From positions 3,917,501-3,981,500 of the forward strand of contig NZ_CP085173.1 of NCBI RefSeq assembly GCF_020616555.1: a DNA stretch of 64,000 bases, in the 5' to 3' direction. The notes beneath the pieces were generated by a model. The model was not told where the DNA came from. It worked only from the letters and a program-made list of their open reading frames with translations, and made no database searches. How positions within the stretch are numbered: the stretch's first letter is position 1; each line of letters opens with the position of its first letter. Below, one piece after another: positions 35,879-44,640 of this stretch. The position numbers and the translations under genes were made by a program. The DNA is from Streptomyces longhuiensis. Its GTDB lineage: Bacteria; Actinomycetota; Actinomycetes; Streptomycetales; Streptomycetaceae.

Positions 35879-37276
35879 ATGACGCCGTCATCGGTGGCAT
35901 CGTCAGCGCAGTCCCCGCGGCCGAATCTCGCCTTCAGGCGGCTGCGTGGGCAGCGCTCTCCGGGCGAGTTCGCGGCCTCGGTGCGACGCGCCGCCCGGGA
36001 GATCGGCGAGCGGGTCAGCTGCGACGCGCGCTACATCGGGCGGGTGGAGGCCGGCGAGATCCGCTGCCCCAACTACGCGTACGAGCGGGTGTTCCTGCAC
36101 ATGTTCCCCGGCCGCTCGCTCACGGATCTGGGGTTCGCGCCCCGCTCGGCCGTACGCGGCCGGGCGGCACGCCCCGCGGAGCCCGTACCCCTCGCGCACA
36201 CCGAGTTCGAGTTCCCGCACCACGACGAGGAGAGCGACGTGCGGCGTCGCGCATTCATGACCGGAGGGACGGCCACCGTGGCCATCGCCTCCCTGGCGCC
36301 CTTCGGCATCGCGGCCGACGGCACGGCAGCCCGTGCGGCGAAGTCGACCGCCGCGGGCCACGGCGGGCGCGCGGCGCCCGAGGCCGGTGTCGGCGCGGTC
36401 GAGGAGGCCATCCGCCGGATCCGGCTGCTCGACGACCGGCACGGCGCCGACGGACTCTACAAGAGGGCGGCGGCCCCGCTGCGTACGGCGTTCGCGCTGC
36501 TCGACGCGGGGACGGCGGCGCCCGGCACGGCCGAGCGGCTCCAGGCCGGGGCGGGTGAACTGGCCATCTCCGTCGGCTGGTTGGCGCACGACTCGGGCCG
36601 TTTCGACGACGCGCGCTCGCACTACGCGGAGGCACTGGCCACCGCGCGCGTGGCGGGCGACCCGGCGCTGGAGGCGCACGCGTTCTGCAACACGGCGTTC
36701 CTGGCGCGGGACGCGGGGCGGCCGAGGGAGGCGGTGCGGGCGGCGCAGGCGGCCACGCGCGTCGCGGCCCAGCTGTCCTCGCCACGACTGCTGTCGCTGC
36801 TGGCGCTGCGCGAGGCGGGCGGCTGGGCGGGGCTCGGCGACCGTACGGGGTGCGAGCGGGCGCTGGCCCGGGCGCAGGCCCTCTTCGCGCGCGGGCGGTC
36901 GGACGACGACCCGGAGTGGATGACGTTCTACGGCGAGGCCGAGCTGGAGGGCCTGGAGGCGCAGTGCTACTCGGCGCTCGGCGACTGGACGCGCGCCGCC
37001 CGGCACGCGCGTCGCGCCGCGGCCCTCCAGGACCCGCACTTCACCCGGAACATCGCCCTGTACACGGCGGAGCTGGCCGACGACCTGGCGCGCGCGGGCC
37101 AGCCCGACGAGGCCGCGTCCGCGGGGATGCGGGTCCTGCATCTGCTGACCGAGGTCCAGTCGTCGCGCATCCAGTCGATGCTGGCGACCACCGCGCGCGT
37201 GCTCCTTCCGCACCGCAGGGCGTCGGGTGTCTCGGCGTTCCTGGAGCAGCACGCGTCGGCGCCGCGCACGGCGTGA
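35879..37276 (+). CDS. HTH-TPR regulator with an internal hydrophobic segment
   Basis: ATG 35879 is preferred; GTG 35792 would add 29 residues. The 465-residue protein has an N-terminal DNA-binding-like domain (FRRLRGQRSPGEFAASVRRA, SCDARYIGRVEAGEIRCP at about 45-65). A short segment RRRAFMTGGTATVAIASLAP looks like a twin-arginine or membrane element near residue 122-141. The rest is TPR-like helical repeats (FDDARSHYAEALATARVAGD, ALEAHAFCNTAFLARDAGR). Similar HTH-TPR proteins in Streptomyces affect sporulation or antibiotic production. I cannot tell which orthologue this is. Confidence 0.7.
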   Translation: MTPSSVASSAQSPRPNLAFRRLRGQRSPGEFAASVRRAAREIGERVSCDARYIGRVEAGEIRCPNYAYERVFLHMFPGRSLTDLGFAPRSAVRGRAARPAEPVPLAHTEFEFPHHDEESDVRRRAFMTGGTATVAIASLAPFGIAADGTAARAAKSTAAGHGGRAAPEAGVGAVEEAIRRIRLLDDRHGADGLYKRAAAPLRTAFALLDAGTAAPGTAERLQAGAGELAISVGWLAHDSGRFDDARSHYAEALATARVAGDPALEAHAFCNTAFLARDAGRPREAVRAAQAATRVAAQLSSPRLLSLLALREAGGWAGLGDRTGCERALARAQALFARGRSDDDPEWMTFYGEAELEGLEAQCYSALGDWTRAARHARRAAALQDPHFTRNIALYTAELADDLARAGQPDEAASAGMRVLHLLTEVQSSRIQSMLATTARVLLPHRRASGVSAFLEQHASAPRTA

Positions 37277-37333
37277 GCGCCTCCGGCGCCCGCGGGAGCC
37301 CGCGAGCCCGGCCCGATTTGAACGAGAGGCTGC

Positions 37334-37939
37334 CTAGCCCTCGTGGCCCGCGAGATGGCCGATGTCGTTCCACGACTCGATCGCCGGTTCCCCGTAGGCC
37401 CAGCCGAGGACCGACAGGGACGTCGGGTTGAGGCGGATGCGGGCCGCGAAGTCCAGCGGGAGGCCCAGCCAGCGGGCGCCGATGGAGCGCAGCATGTGGC
37501 CGTGCGCGAAGACCAGGGCGTCGCGGTTCTCGGACCTGGCCCAGGCGACGACCTCGTCGGCGCGGGCGGTCATCTGCTCCAGGGTCTCGCCCTCGGGGAC
37601 GCCGTCGCGCCAGATGAACCAGCCGGGGCGCCGCTCCTGGATCTGGGCGGGGGTCAGCCCCTCGTACGCGCCGTAGTCCCACTCCATGAGCGCGTCCCAC
37701 TCCGTGGCCCGGTCGCCGAAGCCGGCGAGTTCGCAGGTCTCGCGCGCGCGGGACAGGGGGCTGGTACGGACCTCGGCGCCGGGGAGTCCGTCGAGGGGCG
37801 ACCGGTGCAGACGTTCGCCGAGGAGCTTCGCGCCGCGCCGTCCCTCTTCGAGGAGGGGGATGTCGGTCCTGCCGGTGTGCCGCCCGGACAGTGACCATTC
37901 CGTCTGTCCGTGCCGGGCCAACAGGATGCGCGGTGCCAT
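37334..37939 (-). CDS. Histidine phosphatase / phosphoglycerate-mutase-like protein
   Basis: I start at [16 protein letters not shown] (37,939). The 201-residue enzyme has the catalytic RHG motif near residue 9-11, the second arginine in [15 protein letters not shown], Glu in EWDYGAYEG (near residue 90) and the C-terminal His in [15 protein letters not shown]. This is the complete two-histidine acid phosphatase core. It is likely cytosolic and may act on small phosphorylated metabolites. The substrate is not predictable. Confidence 0.9.
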   Translation of the reverse strand: MAPRILLARHGQTEWSLSGRHTGRTDIPLLEEGRRGAKLLGERLHRSPLDGLPGAEVRTSPLSRARETCELAGFGDRATEWDALMEWDYGAYEGLTPAQIQERRPGWFIWRDGVPEGETLEQMTARADEVVAWARSENRDALVFAHGHMLRSIGARWLGLPLDFAARIRLNPTSLSVLGWAYGEPAIESWNDIGHLAGHEG

Positions 37940-38163
37940 GGGTGACCTTTCCGAGGGTGGGTGAAAAGGGCTGCCATGTACCGACAAGTCAGGCCAGGCG
38001 CGCCCGCTCGTTCCATCATCGCTCACCCGGGATTCAGGCAACCCACCGGGCGATCGTTGCGTCTTCGTGGGTCGGAGGCGCCCCTTCCAGGCGGACACAT
38101 ACACCGTAAAGTGGTCCACGTGGCCACGGGCCGCCGTACAGGGAGTTAAGGGGGAGCGGCCTG

Positions 38164-39138
38164 ATGTCGCAGACCGAGGCACCGTCCACTGCGGCGACAG
38201 GCGACCGGCTGCGCTGGTGGACCGAGCTGCCACTGATCGTGCTGGTGTACGCCGCCTATTCGGCGGGCCGGCTCATGGTGCGCGGGGACGAGGCGCGCGC
38301 CGTCGAGCACGGCCTCGCGATACTCCGGGCCGAGAAGGCACTCCATCTCAACCTCGAACACCCGCTGAACCGTCTCTTCACCGCCGAGGCCTGGATCGGT
38401 GTCCCCGCCGACTTCTGGTACGCCTCACTGCACTACCTCGTCACTCCGGGCATCCTGATCTGGCTCTTCCGCAGCCGCGCCGTCCACTTCCGCGCCGCCC
38501 GGACCTGGCTGATGACCTCCACCCTGATCGGCCTGATCGGCTTCACCCTCGTACCGACCTGCCCGCCGCGCCTGCTCTCCCCCGGCCACGGCTTCGTCGA
38601 CACCATGGCCCAGTACAGCTCGTGGGGCTGGTGGGGCGGCGAGGCGAGCGCGCCGCGCGGGCTCGGCGGCATGACCAACCAGTACGCGGCGATGCCCAGC
38701 CTGCACGTCGGCTGGGCGATGTGGTGCGGGGTCATGCTCTGGCGGCACGGCCGTACACCGCTGGTCAGGGCGGCCGGTGTCGCCTACTCGCTGATCACCA
38801 CCTTCGTGGTGATGGGCACCGCGAACCACTACTTCTTCGACGCGCTCGCCGGGGTCGCCGTGATGGGTCTCGGATTCCTGGTGAGCCGGCGCGTGGTGCG
38901 GGCCGCGGACCTCGTACGGGCCCGGGTGCGCAGCGCGCCCGTGGCCGGTTCCGCACGGCCCGGGCGCACCTCTCCCGCCCCGGCCTCCACGGCGGCCTCC
39001 ACGATTGTCAGTGGGGAGTGCCAGACTTCGGCGGGTGAGCGAATTCCCCGACAGCGCAAGGTCAGTGCAGGACCGGGCGGCGGCCCGGGTGCCCGCTCCT
39101 CCGACGCGGGGGACGGCGCTGCGGCAGCAGCTCGCTGA
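38164..39138 (+). CDS. PAP2-family membrane phosphatase / phosphotransferase
   Basis: ATG with AAGGGGGAGCGGCCTG upstream. The 324-residue protein has about six membrane segments. It carries the PAP2_3-type motifs [17 protein letters not shown] (near residue 180) and [13 protein letters not shown] (near residue 220), as in inositol-phosphorylceramide-synthase-like enzymes. The last 60 residues are Ala/Pro/Ser/Gly-rich. They overlap the promoter and first 35 codons of the next operon in another frame, so the true tail could be shorter in function. It probably acts on a lipid phosphate in the membrane. Confidence 0.85.
   Translation: MSQTEAPSTAATGDRLRWWTELPLIVLVYAAYSAGRLMVRGDEARAVEHGLAILRAEKALHLNLEHPLNRLFTAEAWIGVPADFWYASLHYLVTPGILIWLFRSRAVHFRAARTWLMTSTLIGLIGFTLVPTCPPRLLSPGHGFVDTMAQYSSWGWWGGEASAPRGLGGMTNQYAAMPSLHVGWAMWCGVMLWRHGRTPLVRAAGVAYSLITTFVVMGTANHYFFDALAGVAVMGLGFLVSRRVVRAADLVRARVRSAPVAGSARPGRTSPAPASTAASTIVSGECQTSAGERIPRQRKVSAGPGGGPGARSSDAGDGAAAAAR
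39005..39027 (+). promoter_or_regulatory. RecA-NDp/PafBC-type DNA-damage promoter
   Basis: TTGTCAGTG (39005-39013), then exactly eight bases, then CAGACT (39022-39027) matches the actinobacterial RecA-independent damage promoter TTGTCRGTG-N8-TANNNT at all but the first base of the -10. A transcript would start at about 39,034-39,035, which is the GTG of the nuclease gene, giving a leaderless mRNA. The element lies inside the 3' end of the PAP2 gene. Confidence 0.75.
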
Positions 39139-40240
39139 GCTGCGTGGCGCCGGCATACCGCCACGGACGCTCGACGCGCGGGCGCTGGCCGCGCTCGCGG
39201 CGAACCCCGGGTGCCGGCGGCGCGCGCTGCTCGACGGAGCGGGCGTCGACAAGGCGCTGCTCGCGGACGCGCTCGGGGCGCCGTCCGGATTCGGCCAGTC
39301 GCAGTTCGCGTTCATGCGGGGGAACGCGTTCGAGGCGAAGGCCAAGGCCGACGGGGGCGCGGAGCTGCTCCGGCTCGTGCACGAGCACATGGGCGGCGGC
39401 CCGGAGCCGGTGCCGGGCGAGGCCCGTACGCCGGATCTGACGGCGGCCGGACCCGAGGGCCGCACGGCCCGTACGGCGCTCGCGCTGCGCGAGGCGACGG
39501 CGGAGGCGGCCGCCTCCGGCGCCTGGACGTTCCTGGAGCACCCGATGCTCGCCCTGGACGTCGCGGGCACCCCGGCCTTCCTCGAACCGGACGCGGTGGT
39601 CGTGCACCCCGACGGGACGTGGACGGTCGTCGAGATCAAATCCTTCCCGATGATCGACGGCAGCGCGGACGCGGCGAAGGTCGGCGCCGCGGCCCGCCAG
39701 GCCGCGGTGTACGTGCTGGCGCTCGAGCGGGTCGCCGGGCACCTGGACCCGGCGCCCGAGGTCAGGCACCGGATCCTGCTCGTCTGCCCCAAGGACTTCA
39801 GCAACCTTCCGGCGGCGTCCGCCGTCGACGTACGCAAGCAGCTGTCGGTGACACGGCGGCAGCTGGAGCGGCTCACCCGCATCGAGGACATCGCGGACGC
39901 GCTGCCCGAGGGCACCTGCTTCGACGTCACGCGGCCCGCGGACGAGCTGACGGAGGCGGTCGAGTCGGTGCCGGCGACGTACGCGCCGGAGTGCCTGGCC
40001 GCCTGCGAGCTGGCGTTCCACTGCCGCGACCGGGCCCGCGAGGAGGGCGCGGTCACCTCGCTCGGCCGCGGCCTTCGGGCCGAGCTGGGCGGCCTGACCA
40101 CGGTCGACGAGGTCCTCTCGGCCGCCCATGGGCACTCCGGTGACCCGCTGGACCCGGCGGTCGCCGCCCTGCGCCGGGCGGCCCGGCTGCGGGCCGAGGC
40201 GCTCGGCGCACGCGGAGAGGCGGCGCCGGCATGCCGCTGA
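39035..40240 (+). CDS. Cas4/RecB-like PD-(D/E)XK nuclease with candidate Fe-S cluster
   Basis: GTG 39035 coincides with the predicted transcription start; TTG 39005 lies in the promoter. The 401-residue protein shows RGNAFE at 95-100 (RecB-type early motif), and Asp186 and Glu200-Ile-Lys202 in TWTVVEIKSF forming the nuclease D...EXK core. The RQAAVYVLAL helix carries the Q222-x3-Y226 motif of RecB-family nucleases. Four cysteines, Cys60 (ANPGC) and Cys320, Cys324, Cys330 (PECLAACELAFHC), are placed as in Cas4/AddB iron-sulphur nucleases. It overlaps the next gene by 10 bases. Likely a DNA-end-processing nuclease working with the helicase two genes on. Confidence 0.75.
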   Translation: MSEFPDSARSVQDRAAARVPAPPTRGTALRQQLAELRGAGIPPRTLDARALAALAANPGCRRRALLDGAGVDKALLADALGAPSGFGQSQFAFMRGNAFEAKAKADGGAELLRLVHEHMGGGPEPVPGEARTPDLTAAGPEGRTARTALALREATAEAAASGAWTFLEHPMLALDVAGTPAFLEPDAVVVHPDGTWTVVEIKSFPMIDGSADAAKVGAAARQAAVYVLALERVAGHLDPAPEVRHRILLVCPKDFSNLPAASAVDVRKQLSVTRRQLERLTRIEDIADALPEGTCFDVTRPADELTEAVESVPATYAPECLAACELAFHCRDRAREEGAVTSLGRGLRAELGGLTTVDEVLSAAHGHSGDPLDPAVAALRRAARLRAEALGARGEAAPACR

Positions 40241-41829
40241 TCAACGATCTGGCCCGTCTGGAGGCCGTGCAGAGCGGGCGCGCCGAGCCGGTCGCGACCG
40301 TGCGGCACCGCCATCTGTCGCAGCGCCCCCTCGTCCTCGTCCCGCTCATCACGGCCGGTGAGGCGGGCGCCCCGCTCGGCGCGCTCGTCGGCACGGAGCG
40401 CACCTCGCCCCGGCTGCTCGTGGTGCCCCAGCCCCGCGACCGGGACCTGCGCTTCGCCTTCCTCGCCGAGCTGGCAGGGATCGTCCTGCCGTACGTCGAC
40501 GGGTTCGCGGCCGACGTCGAGGCCGCCGAGCGCGCCGAGACGGACCCCACGACCGGCAAGCGGGTCAAGGTGGAGGTCGAGCTGTGCGCGGACGCGCCCC
40601 AGCTGATCCTGCCGAGCCGCTCCGGCATCGAGTTCGTACGGCTCCTGGGGCGCTCGATGCGGTTCCGCCGCACCGCCGAGCAGGAGCCCGAGGCGCCCTA
40701 TCCCGCGCCGCCGCACGTCCCGCTCCTGGGCCGCTGGCTGACGCACTTCGGGGAGCGGGCCAGGGTTCCCGGTTCCGCGCTGCTGCTCGCCATGACGGAC
40801 CTGCTGTCCCGGCACTGGGCGACCGGCCAGTCCACCCTGGAGGACCAGCACCTGGGCGCGCTGCTCGCCTGGATCGAGGCCCCGGAGGGCACGTCGGGCG
40901 CCGAGGCCGCGCTCCGCGCCGAGCTGGCCCGGGACAAGGACGGCCAGCTCGTCTGTCCGCCCGCGGGCCCGGCCACGGACCCCGCGTTCGACAACAAGCT
41001 GCTGGCGCCCGCGATCGAGCGCTACGACAAGGCCCGCACCCTGCTGGCCGCCGCCGAGGACGGCATCGAGGCGGACGCGAGGCTGGCCGCGCTGACGGCG
41101 GCCGAGCGCGGGATCCACGCGCTCGTCGACAGCCGGACCCGGCCCACGTGGGACGCGGTGTGGCGTGGTCTGGACACGCTGTGCACGCTCCCCGAGGGGC
41201 CGCGCGCCGCGGAGCGCTGGACGCGCGACCGCTGGTCGTTCACCGGCCACCGGGACCGCGTCGCCGCGGGCGAGCCCCCGCAGCCGCGCCGCGACGACGC
41301 GGTGACGGCGGCCAACAAGCTGGCGACGCGCGAGCGCGAGCAGGCCAGGCTGGACGCGCAGGAGGCGCTCGACGACCCGCTGGTCATGGCGGGCCGCAGG
41401 CTCACCGGAGAGGCGTTCGCGGGCGAGGTGACCGAGTCGGTGCCGGCGTACAACGAGAAGAACCGGCCGCGCCCCCTGATCACCGTCCGCACCGACGACG
41501 TGCCGCATCTCGGTGAGCGCACGAAGGTGTACCGCTCGCTCGACGGCAAGCCGCAGGCCGCGGAGTTCGTCTCGTACGACGCCGGGGGCGGGGTCGTCCT
41601 GCGCGTCCTCGACAAGATGGGCCGCGGCAAGGAGCCGGAGCCGGGATCCGTCCCGGAGAAGGGTGACCAGGTGTGCTTCACGCTCTTCGAGCACGAGCAG
41701 CGGGGCGGCCCGAAGCTGCCGGACCCGGAGGAGACGCCGTGGACGCACGGCGGCCCGCCGCATACGGACGGCTCGGGTGCGCCGGTGCCTGAGGCGCCTG
41801 ACGCCGTGACCACGGAGGATCTGCTGTGA
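40231..41829 (+). CDS. Unknown 532-residue component of the nuclease-helicase operon
   Basis: ATG inside the end of the nuclease gene; its stop overlaps the helicase start (GTGA). The protein opens MPLINDLARLEAVQSGRAEP, then an alpha/beta part (RDRDLRFAFLAELAGIVLPYVDGF, KVEVELCADAPQLILPSRSGIEFVRLLG). A helical middle follows (ALLLAMTDLLSRHWATGQST, RYDKARTLLAAAEDGIEADA). The end has a beta-rich domain (RTKVYRSLDGKPQAAEFVSYD, GDQVCFTLFEHEQRG). No Walker, nuclease or HTH motif is visible. It could be a DNA-binding scaffold. I know no family for it. Confidence 0.7.
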   Translation: MPLINDLARLEAVQSGRAEPVATVRHRHLSQRPLVLVPLITAGEAGAPLGALVGTERTSPRLLVVPQPRDRDLRFAFLAELAGIVLPYVDGFAADVEAAERAETDPTTGKRVKVEVELCADAPQLILPSRSGIEFVRLLGRSMRFRRTAEQEPEAPYPAPPHVPLLGRWLTHFGERARVPGSALLLAMTDLLSRHWATGQSTLEDQHLGALLAWIEAPEGTSGAEAALRAELARDKDGQLVCPPAGPATDPAFDNKLLAPAIERYDKARTLLAAAEDGIEADARLAALTAAERGIHALVDSRTRPTWDAVWRGLDTLCTLPEGPRAAERWTRDRWSFTGHRDRVAAGEPPQPRRDDAVTAANKLATREREQARLDAQEALDDPLVMAGRRLTGEAFAGEVTESVPAYNEKNRPRPLITVRTDDVPHLGERTKVYRSLDGKPQAAEFVSYDAGGGVVLRVLDKMGRGKEPEPGSVPEKGDQVCFTLFEHEQRGGPKLPDPEETPWTHGGPPHTDGSGAPVPEAPDAVTTEDLL

Positions 41830-43202
41830 CGGCCGCACCGCATCAGCTCGGCCGCTCCGGCACGAGCGGCGACACTCCGTTCGACCCGGGAGCGGCGGCC
41901 GGCCGCGCCACCGACGCGATCCTCCGCGACACCCTGCACGGCACGGCCCGCGGCACCGTCGTGGACTCCCCGCCCGGCGCCGGGAAGTCGACGCTCGTGG
42001 TGCGCGCCGCGCTCGAACTGGCCGAGGCGGGGCGCCCGTTGATGGTCATCGCCCAGACGAACGCGCAGGTCGACGACCTCGTCCTGCGCCTCGCCGAGAA
42101 AGACCCCGAGCTGCCCGTCGGGCGCCTGCACAGCAGCGACCCCGACCCGTACGACAAGGCACTCGACGACCTGGTCAACGTGCGCAAGTCGACCAAGGCC
42201 GGTGACCTCGCGCCGCTGCCGGTCGTCATCTCGACGGCCGCGAAGTGGGCGCACGTCAAGGACATCGACCCCTGGCAACACGCCATCGTCGATGAGGCGT
42301 ACCAGATGCGTTCGGACGCGCTGCTCGCCGTGGCGGGCCTGTTCGAGCGGGCGCTGTTCGTGGGGGATCCGGGCCAACTGGACCCGTTCGCGATCGTCGG
42401 GGCCGAGCAGTGGGCGGGCCTGTCGTACGACCCCTCGGCGTCCGCCGTGACGACGCTCCTGGCGCACAACCCCGAGCTGCCGCAGCACCGGCTTCCGGTC
42501 TCCTGGCGCCTCCCGGCGTCCGCCGCGCCGCTGGTCTCCGGCGCCTTCTACCCGTACACGCCGTTCCGCAGCGGCACGGACCACGGCGACCGCAGCCTGG
42601 GGTTCACGGTGGCCTCCGACGGCTCGGGCCCGGACCGGGTGATCGACGAGGCGGCGGACTCGGGCTGGGGCCTGCTCGAACTCCCGGCCGGGCACACGCC
42701 CCGCACGGACCCCGAGGCGGTACGGGCCCTGGCCCAGGTGGTGCGGCGCCTGCTCGACCGCGGCGGCGTCACGGTCTCGGAGCGCGGCCCCGACCCGTCC
42801 CCCCTCACGGCGGACCGCATCGCGGTCGGCACGGCGCATCGCGACCAGGCGGCGGCGGTGCGCTCGGCGCTCGCGGACCTCGGCGTCACGGACGTCACCG
42901 TGGACACGGCGAACCGGCTGCAGGGCCGGGAGTTCGACGTCACGGTCGTCCTGCACCCGCTCTCGGGCCGCCCCGACGCGACGGCGTTCCACCTGGAGAC
43001 GGGCCGCTTGTGCGTCCTGGCGTCCCGCCACCGCCACGCGTGCATCGTGGTCTGCCGCGCGGGCGTCCCCGACCTGCTGGACGACCACCCGTCGACGGAA
43101 CCGGTCCAACTCGGCGTGACGGTGAAATTTCCTGATGGCTGGGAGGCGAATCACGCGGTACTGGCCCGCCTCACGGAACACCGGGTGGCCTGGACGCCTT
43201 GA
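41826..43202 (+). CDS. SF1 (Upf1/Dna2-like) helicase of the nuclease operon
   Basis: GTG overlapping the previous stop. The 458-residue protein has Walker A SPPGAGKST (Lys54), motif Ia MVIAQTNAQVD, and motif II VDEAYQ (Asp156-Glu157). Motif III is GDPGQLDP (180-187), motif IV is PVSWRLP, motif V TANRLQGREFD (361-371) and motif VI LASRHRHA with Arg401. This is a compact superfamily 1B-type helicase core without extra domains. With the Cas4-like nuclease it forms a two-enzyme pair like AddAB or Dna2 split over separate chains. Its last 21 codons are duplicated downstream. Confidence 0.85.
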   Translation: MTAAPHQLGRSGTSGDTPFDPGAAAGRATDAILRDTLHGTARGTVVDSPPGAGKSTLVVRAALELAEAGRPLMVIAQTNAQVDDLVLRLAEKDPELPVGRLHSSDPDPYDKALDDLVNVRKSTKAGDLAPLPVVISTAAKWAHVKDIDPWQHAIVDEAYQMRSDALLAVAGLFERALFVGDPGQLDPFAIVGAEQWAGLSYDPSASAVTTLLAHNPELPQHRLPVSWRLPASAAPLVSGAFYPYTPFRSGTDHGDRSLGFTVASDGSGPDRVIDEAADSGWGLLELPAGHTPRTDPEAVRALAQVVRRLLDRGGVTVSERGPDPSPLTADRIAVGTAHRDQAAAVRSALADLGVTDVTVDTANRLQGREFDVTVVLHPLSGRPDATAFHLETGRLCVLASRHRHACIVVCRAGVPDLLDDHPSTEPVQLGVTVKFPDGWEANHAVLARLTEHRVAWTP

Positions 43203-43360
43203 GCGGACCGGGCGCCCGTGGTCACCCTGCGCGCGTGCTCGCCCGCCGCCCCGGACCGCACGCCGCCGGAGACGGCCGAAGAACACAGCCCGGCGGCTGG
43301 GAGGCGAATCACGCCGTACTGGCCCGCCTCACGGAACACCGGGTGGCCTGGACGCCTTGA
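43137..43360 (+). repeat. 66-bp direct duplication of the helicase 3' end
   Basis: Bases 43137-43202 (last 21 codons and stop of the helicase) recur at 43295-43360 with 65 of 66 identical (a G to C change). The spacing is 158 bases. The sequence between the copies (43203-43294) is GC-rich and encodes nothing convincing. This 250-base stretch up to the next gene (43,454) otherwise holds only a ribosome site. Confidence 0.95.
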
Positions 43361-43453
43361 ACTGAACAACGGGGGCGCTCTTGCGGGCCTGCGGAGAATA
43401 GAAGGTGGCCCCGGGGGCGACGTGGGGCTGCACACCGTACGAGGAGGAACATC

Positions 43454-43807
43454 ATGGCCGAGCCCGAGCGGGCCCGTACCGAGAGGCGGATGCGTCCGGC
43501 CCCGCTGCTTTTCGAGCCGGCCGAGGCCGCCGCGGACCCGGAGCACTTCTTCGACCTGGAGGCGATCGAGGACCCGCGCGAGCTGCTCGCCCGCGCCACG
43601 GAGCTGACGCACGCGTTCCGTGCCGCGACCGACCGGTCCGTGGAGTTCCAGGCCATGGCGGCGGCCCAGCTCGCCGACCCGCGCCGCTTCGACCGCCTGA
43701 CGGCCGCGGCGATCGCCGAGCAGGCGCAGTGGACCGAGGACTACGCGAAGAAGATGGTCGAGTTCGGCCGCGACCTGATGCGCGGACCGGCCGAGAACCG
43801 GCCGTAG
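43454..43807 (+). CDS. Conserved hypothetical helical protein
   Basis: ATG with ACGAGGAGGAACATC, a very strong ribosome site. The 117-residue protein is acidic and almost wholly helical: AEAAADPEHFFDLEAIEDPREL, ATELTHAFRAATDRSVEFQAMA, FDRLTAAAIAEQAQWTEDYAK. No catalytic motif, signal or membrane helix is seen. It follows the helicase after the duplicated segment but seems to be a separate unit. Unknown function. Confidence 0.7.
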   Translation: MAEPERARTERRMRPAPLLFEPAEAAADPEHFFDLEAIEDPRELLARATELTHAFRAATDRSVEFQAMAAAQLADPRRFDRLTAAAIAEQAQWTEDYAKKMVEFGRDLMRGPAENRP

Positions 43808-43838
43808 CAACGCCGTAGCGGCCACACTTGTAAAGATC

Positions 43839-43856
43839 ATTTGGCATATGCCAGGG
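43839..43856. promoter_or_regulatory. Palindromic element TGGCATATGCCA, copy 1
   Basis: TTTGGCATATGCCAGGG (43840-43856) contains a perfect 12-bp palindrome. The identical 17 bases occur at 57,678-57,694 upstream of the IclR-family gene. It lies about 90 bases before the primase-polymerase-like gene. Confidence 0.6.
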
Positions 43857-43943
43857 GGCAAGATACTCCACCCCGCCCCCTCCTGTCCCGATTTCCGGCA
43901 ACCCTGGGAAGTCACGTGCTCACCGCCGGTAGATGTAAATGCT

Positions 43944-44570
43944 ATGAGCGCCACACACCCCCAGCACAGCGTCGGCCCGCTGACCCGGTACGACCGATTC
44001 GACATCGCGGGCGCCACTCGCGAGGGCGCCGCGTGGCTCGCCTCGGCGGGAACACATCCGCGCAGCACCCTCGCGTTCTGGGAGTCACGGCCCGGCGCCC
44101 CCGTGGTGCTGCCCTGCGGGATCGCCTTCGACGTGGTGAACGTGCCGTCGATGTTCGGGCGCCGGATGCTGGACGCGCTGTGGGAGGACGGCCCCGGGTC
44201 GGGGCCGGTCGCCGCGCACCGCGGCCGCATGCTCCTGTTCACGGCCCCCGGCACCGCCCACCGGCTGCCCTCGCTCCTGGAATGGGAGGAGTGGGGCCCC
44301 GCCGTGCCGCCTCTCCTGTGCCATGGAAGCGGTGACGCCGTGACCGTCCCGCCGCCGGCCGGAGGCACCGACCACGCCGGGGGACCCCGCGCCGATTCGC
44401 GCTGGGTGGTCGCCCCCGACACCCGCGACCCGTGGCTGCCGGGGCCCGAGGTACTGCTCTGGGCCTGCGTCCGGGCGGCCCGCGCGAGCGCCAAACCTGC
44501 GGTGCGGATATCGATTTTTCCTGGCCCGGATCAGGATGCTAAGGTCTACGACGTCAGCAGGCGCCGCTAG
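43944..44570 (+). CDS. Degenerate bifunctional primase/polymerase-like protein
   Basis: ATG 43944 is chosen over the earlier in-frame start at 43848, which lies in the palindrome region. The 208-residue protein matches the small Streptomyces proteins annotated as primase/polymerase N-terminal domain: AAWLASAGTHPRSTLAFWES, LPCGIAFDVVNVPSMFGRRML, GPVAAHRGRMLLFTAPGTAHRL, PWLPGPEVLLWACVRAA. The catalytic acidic residues of active prim-pols are not evident, so polymerase activity is doubtful. The last four codons overlap the tRNA-Lys gene. Confidence 0.7.
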   Translation: MSATHPQHSVGPLTRYDRFDIAGATREGAAWLASAGTHPRSTLAFWESRPGAPVVLPCGIAFDVVNVPSMFGRRMLDALWEDGPGSGPVAAHRGRMLLFTAPGTAHRLPSLLEWEEWGPAVPPLLCHGSGDAVTVPPPAGGTDHAGGPRADSRWVVAPDTRDPWLPGPEVLLWACVRAARASAKPAVRISIFPGPDQDAKVYDVSRRR

Positions 44571-44634
44571 CTCAGTTGGTTAGAGCAGCTGACTCTTAAT
44601 CAGCGGGTCCGGGGTTCGAGTCCCTGGCGGCGCA
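44561..44634 (+). tRNA. tRNA-Lys (anticodon CTT), copy 1
   Basis: Acceptor GCGCCGC pairs with GCGGCGC, D-arm GCTC/GAGC, anticodon arm GCTGA/TCAGC with loop CTCTTAA giving anticodon CTT, T-arm CGGGG-TTCGAGT-CCCTG and discriminator A. CCA is not encoded. A -10-like TAAGGT lies at 44540-44545. The sequence is identical to the copy at 58,645. The 5' end overlaps the primase-polymerase-like gene by ten bases. Confidence 0.97.
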
Positions 44635-44640
44635 CAGACA

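Noticed and set aside
38425..41838. 1,137-codon minus-strand open frame opposite the PAP2 gene and nuclease operon
   Set aside because: It is a GC-bias shadow: composition is Arg/Gly/Ala low complexity with no domain signatures, while the plus-strand frames carry clear motifs, ribosome sites and overlaps.
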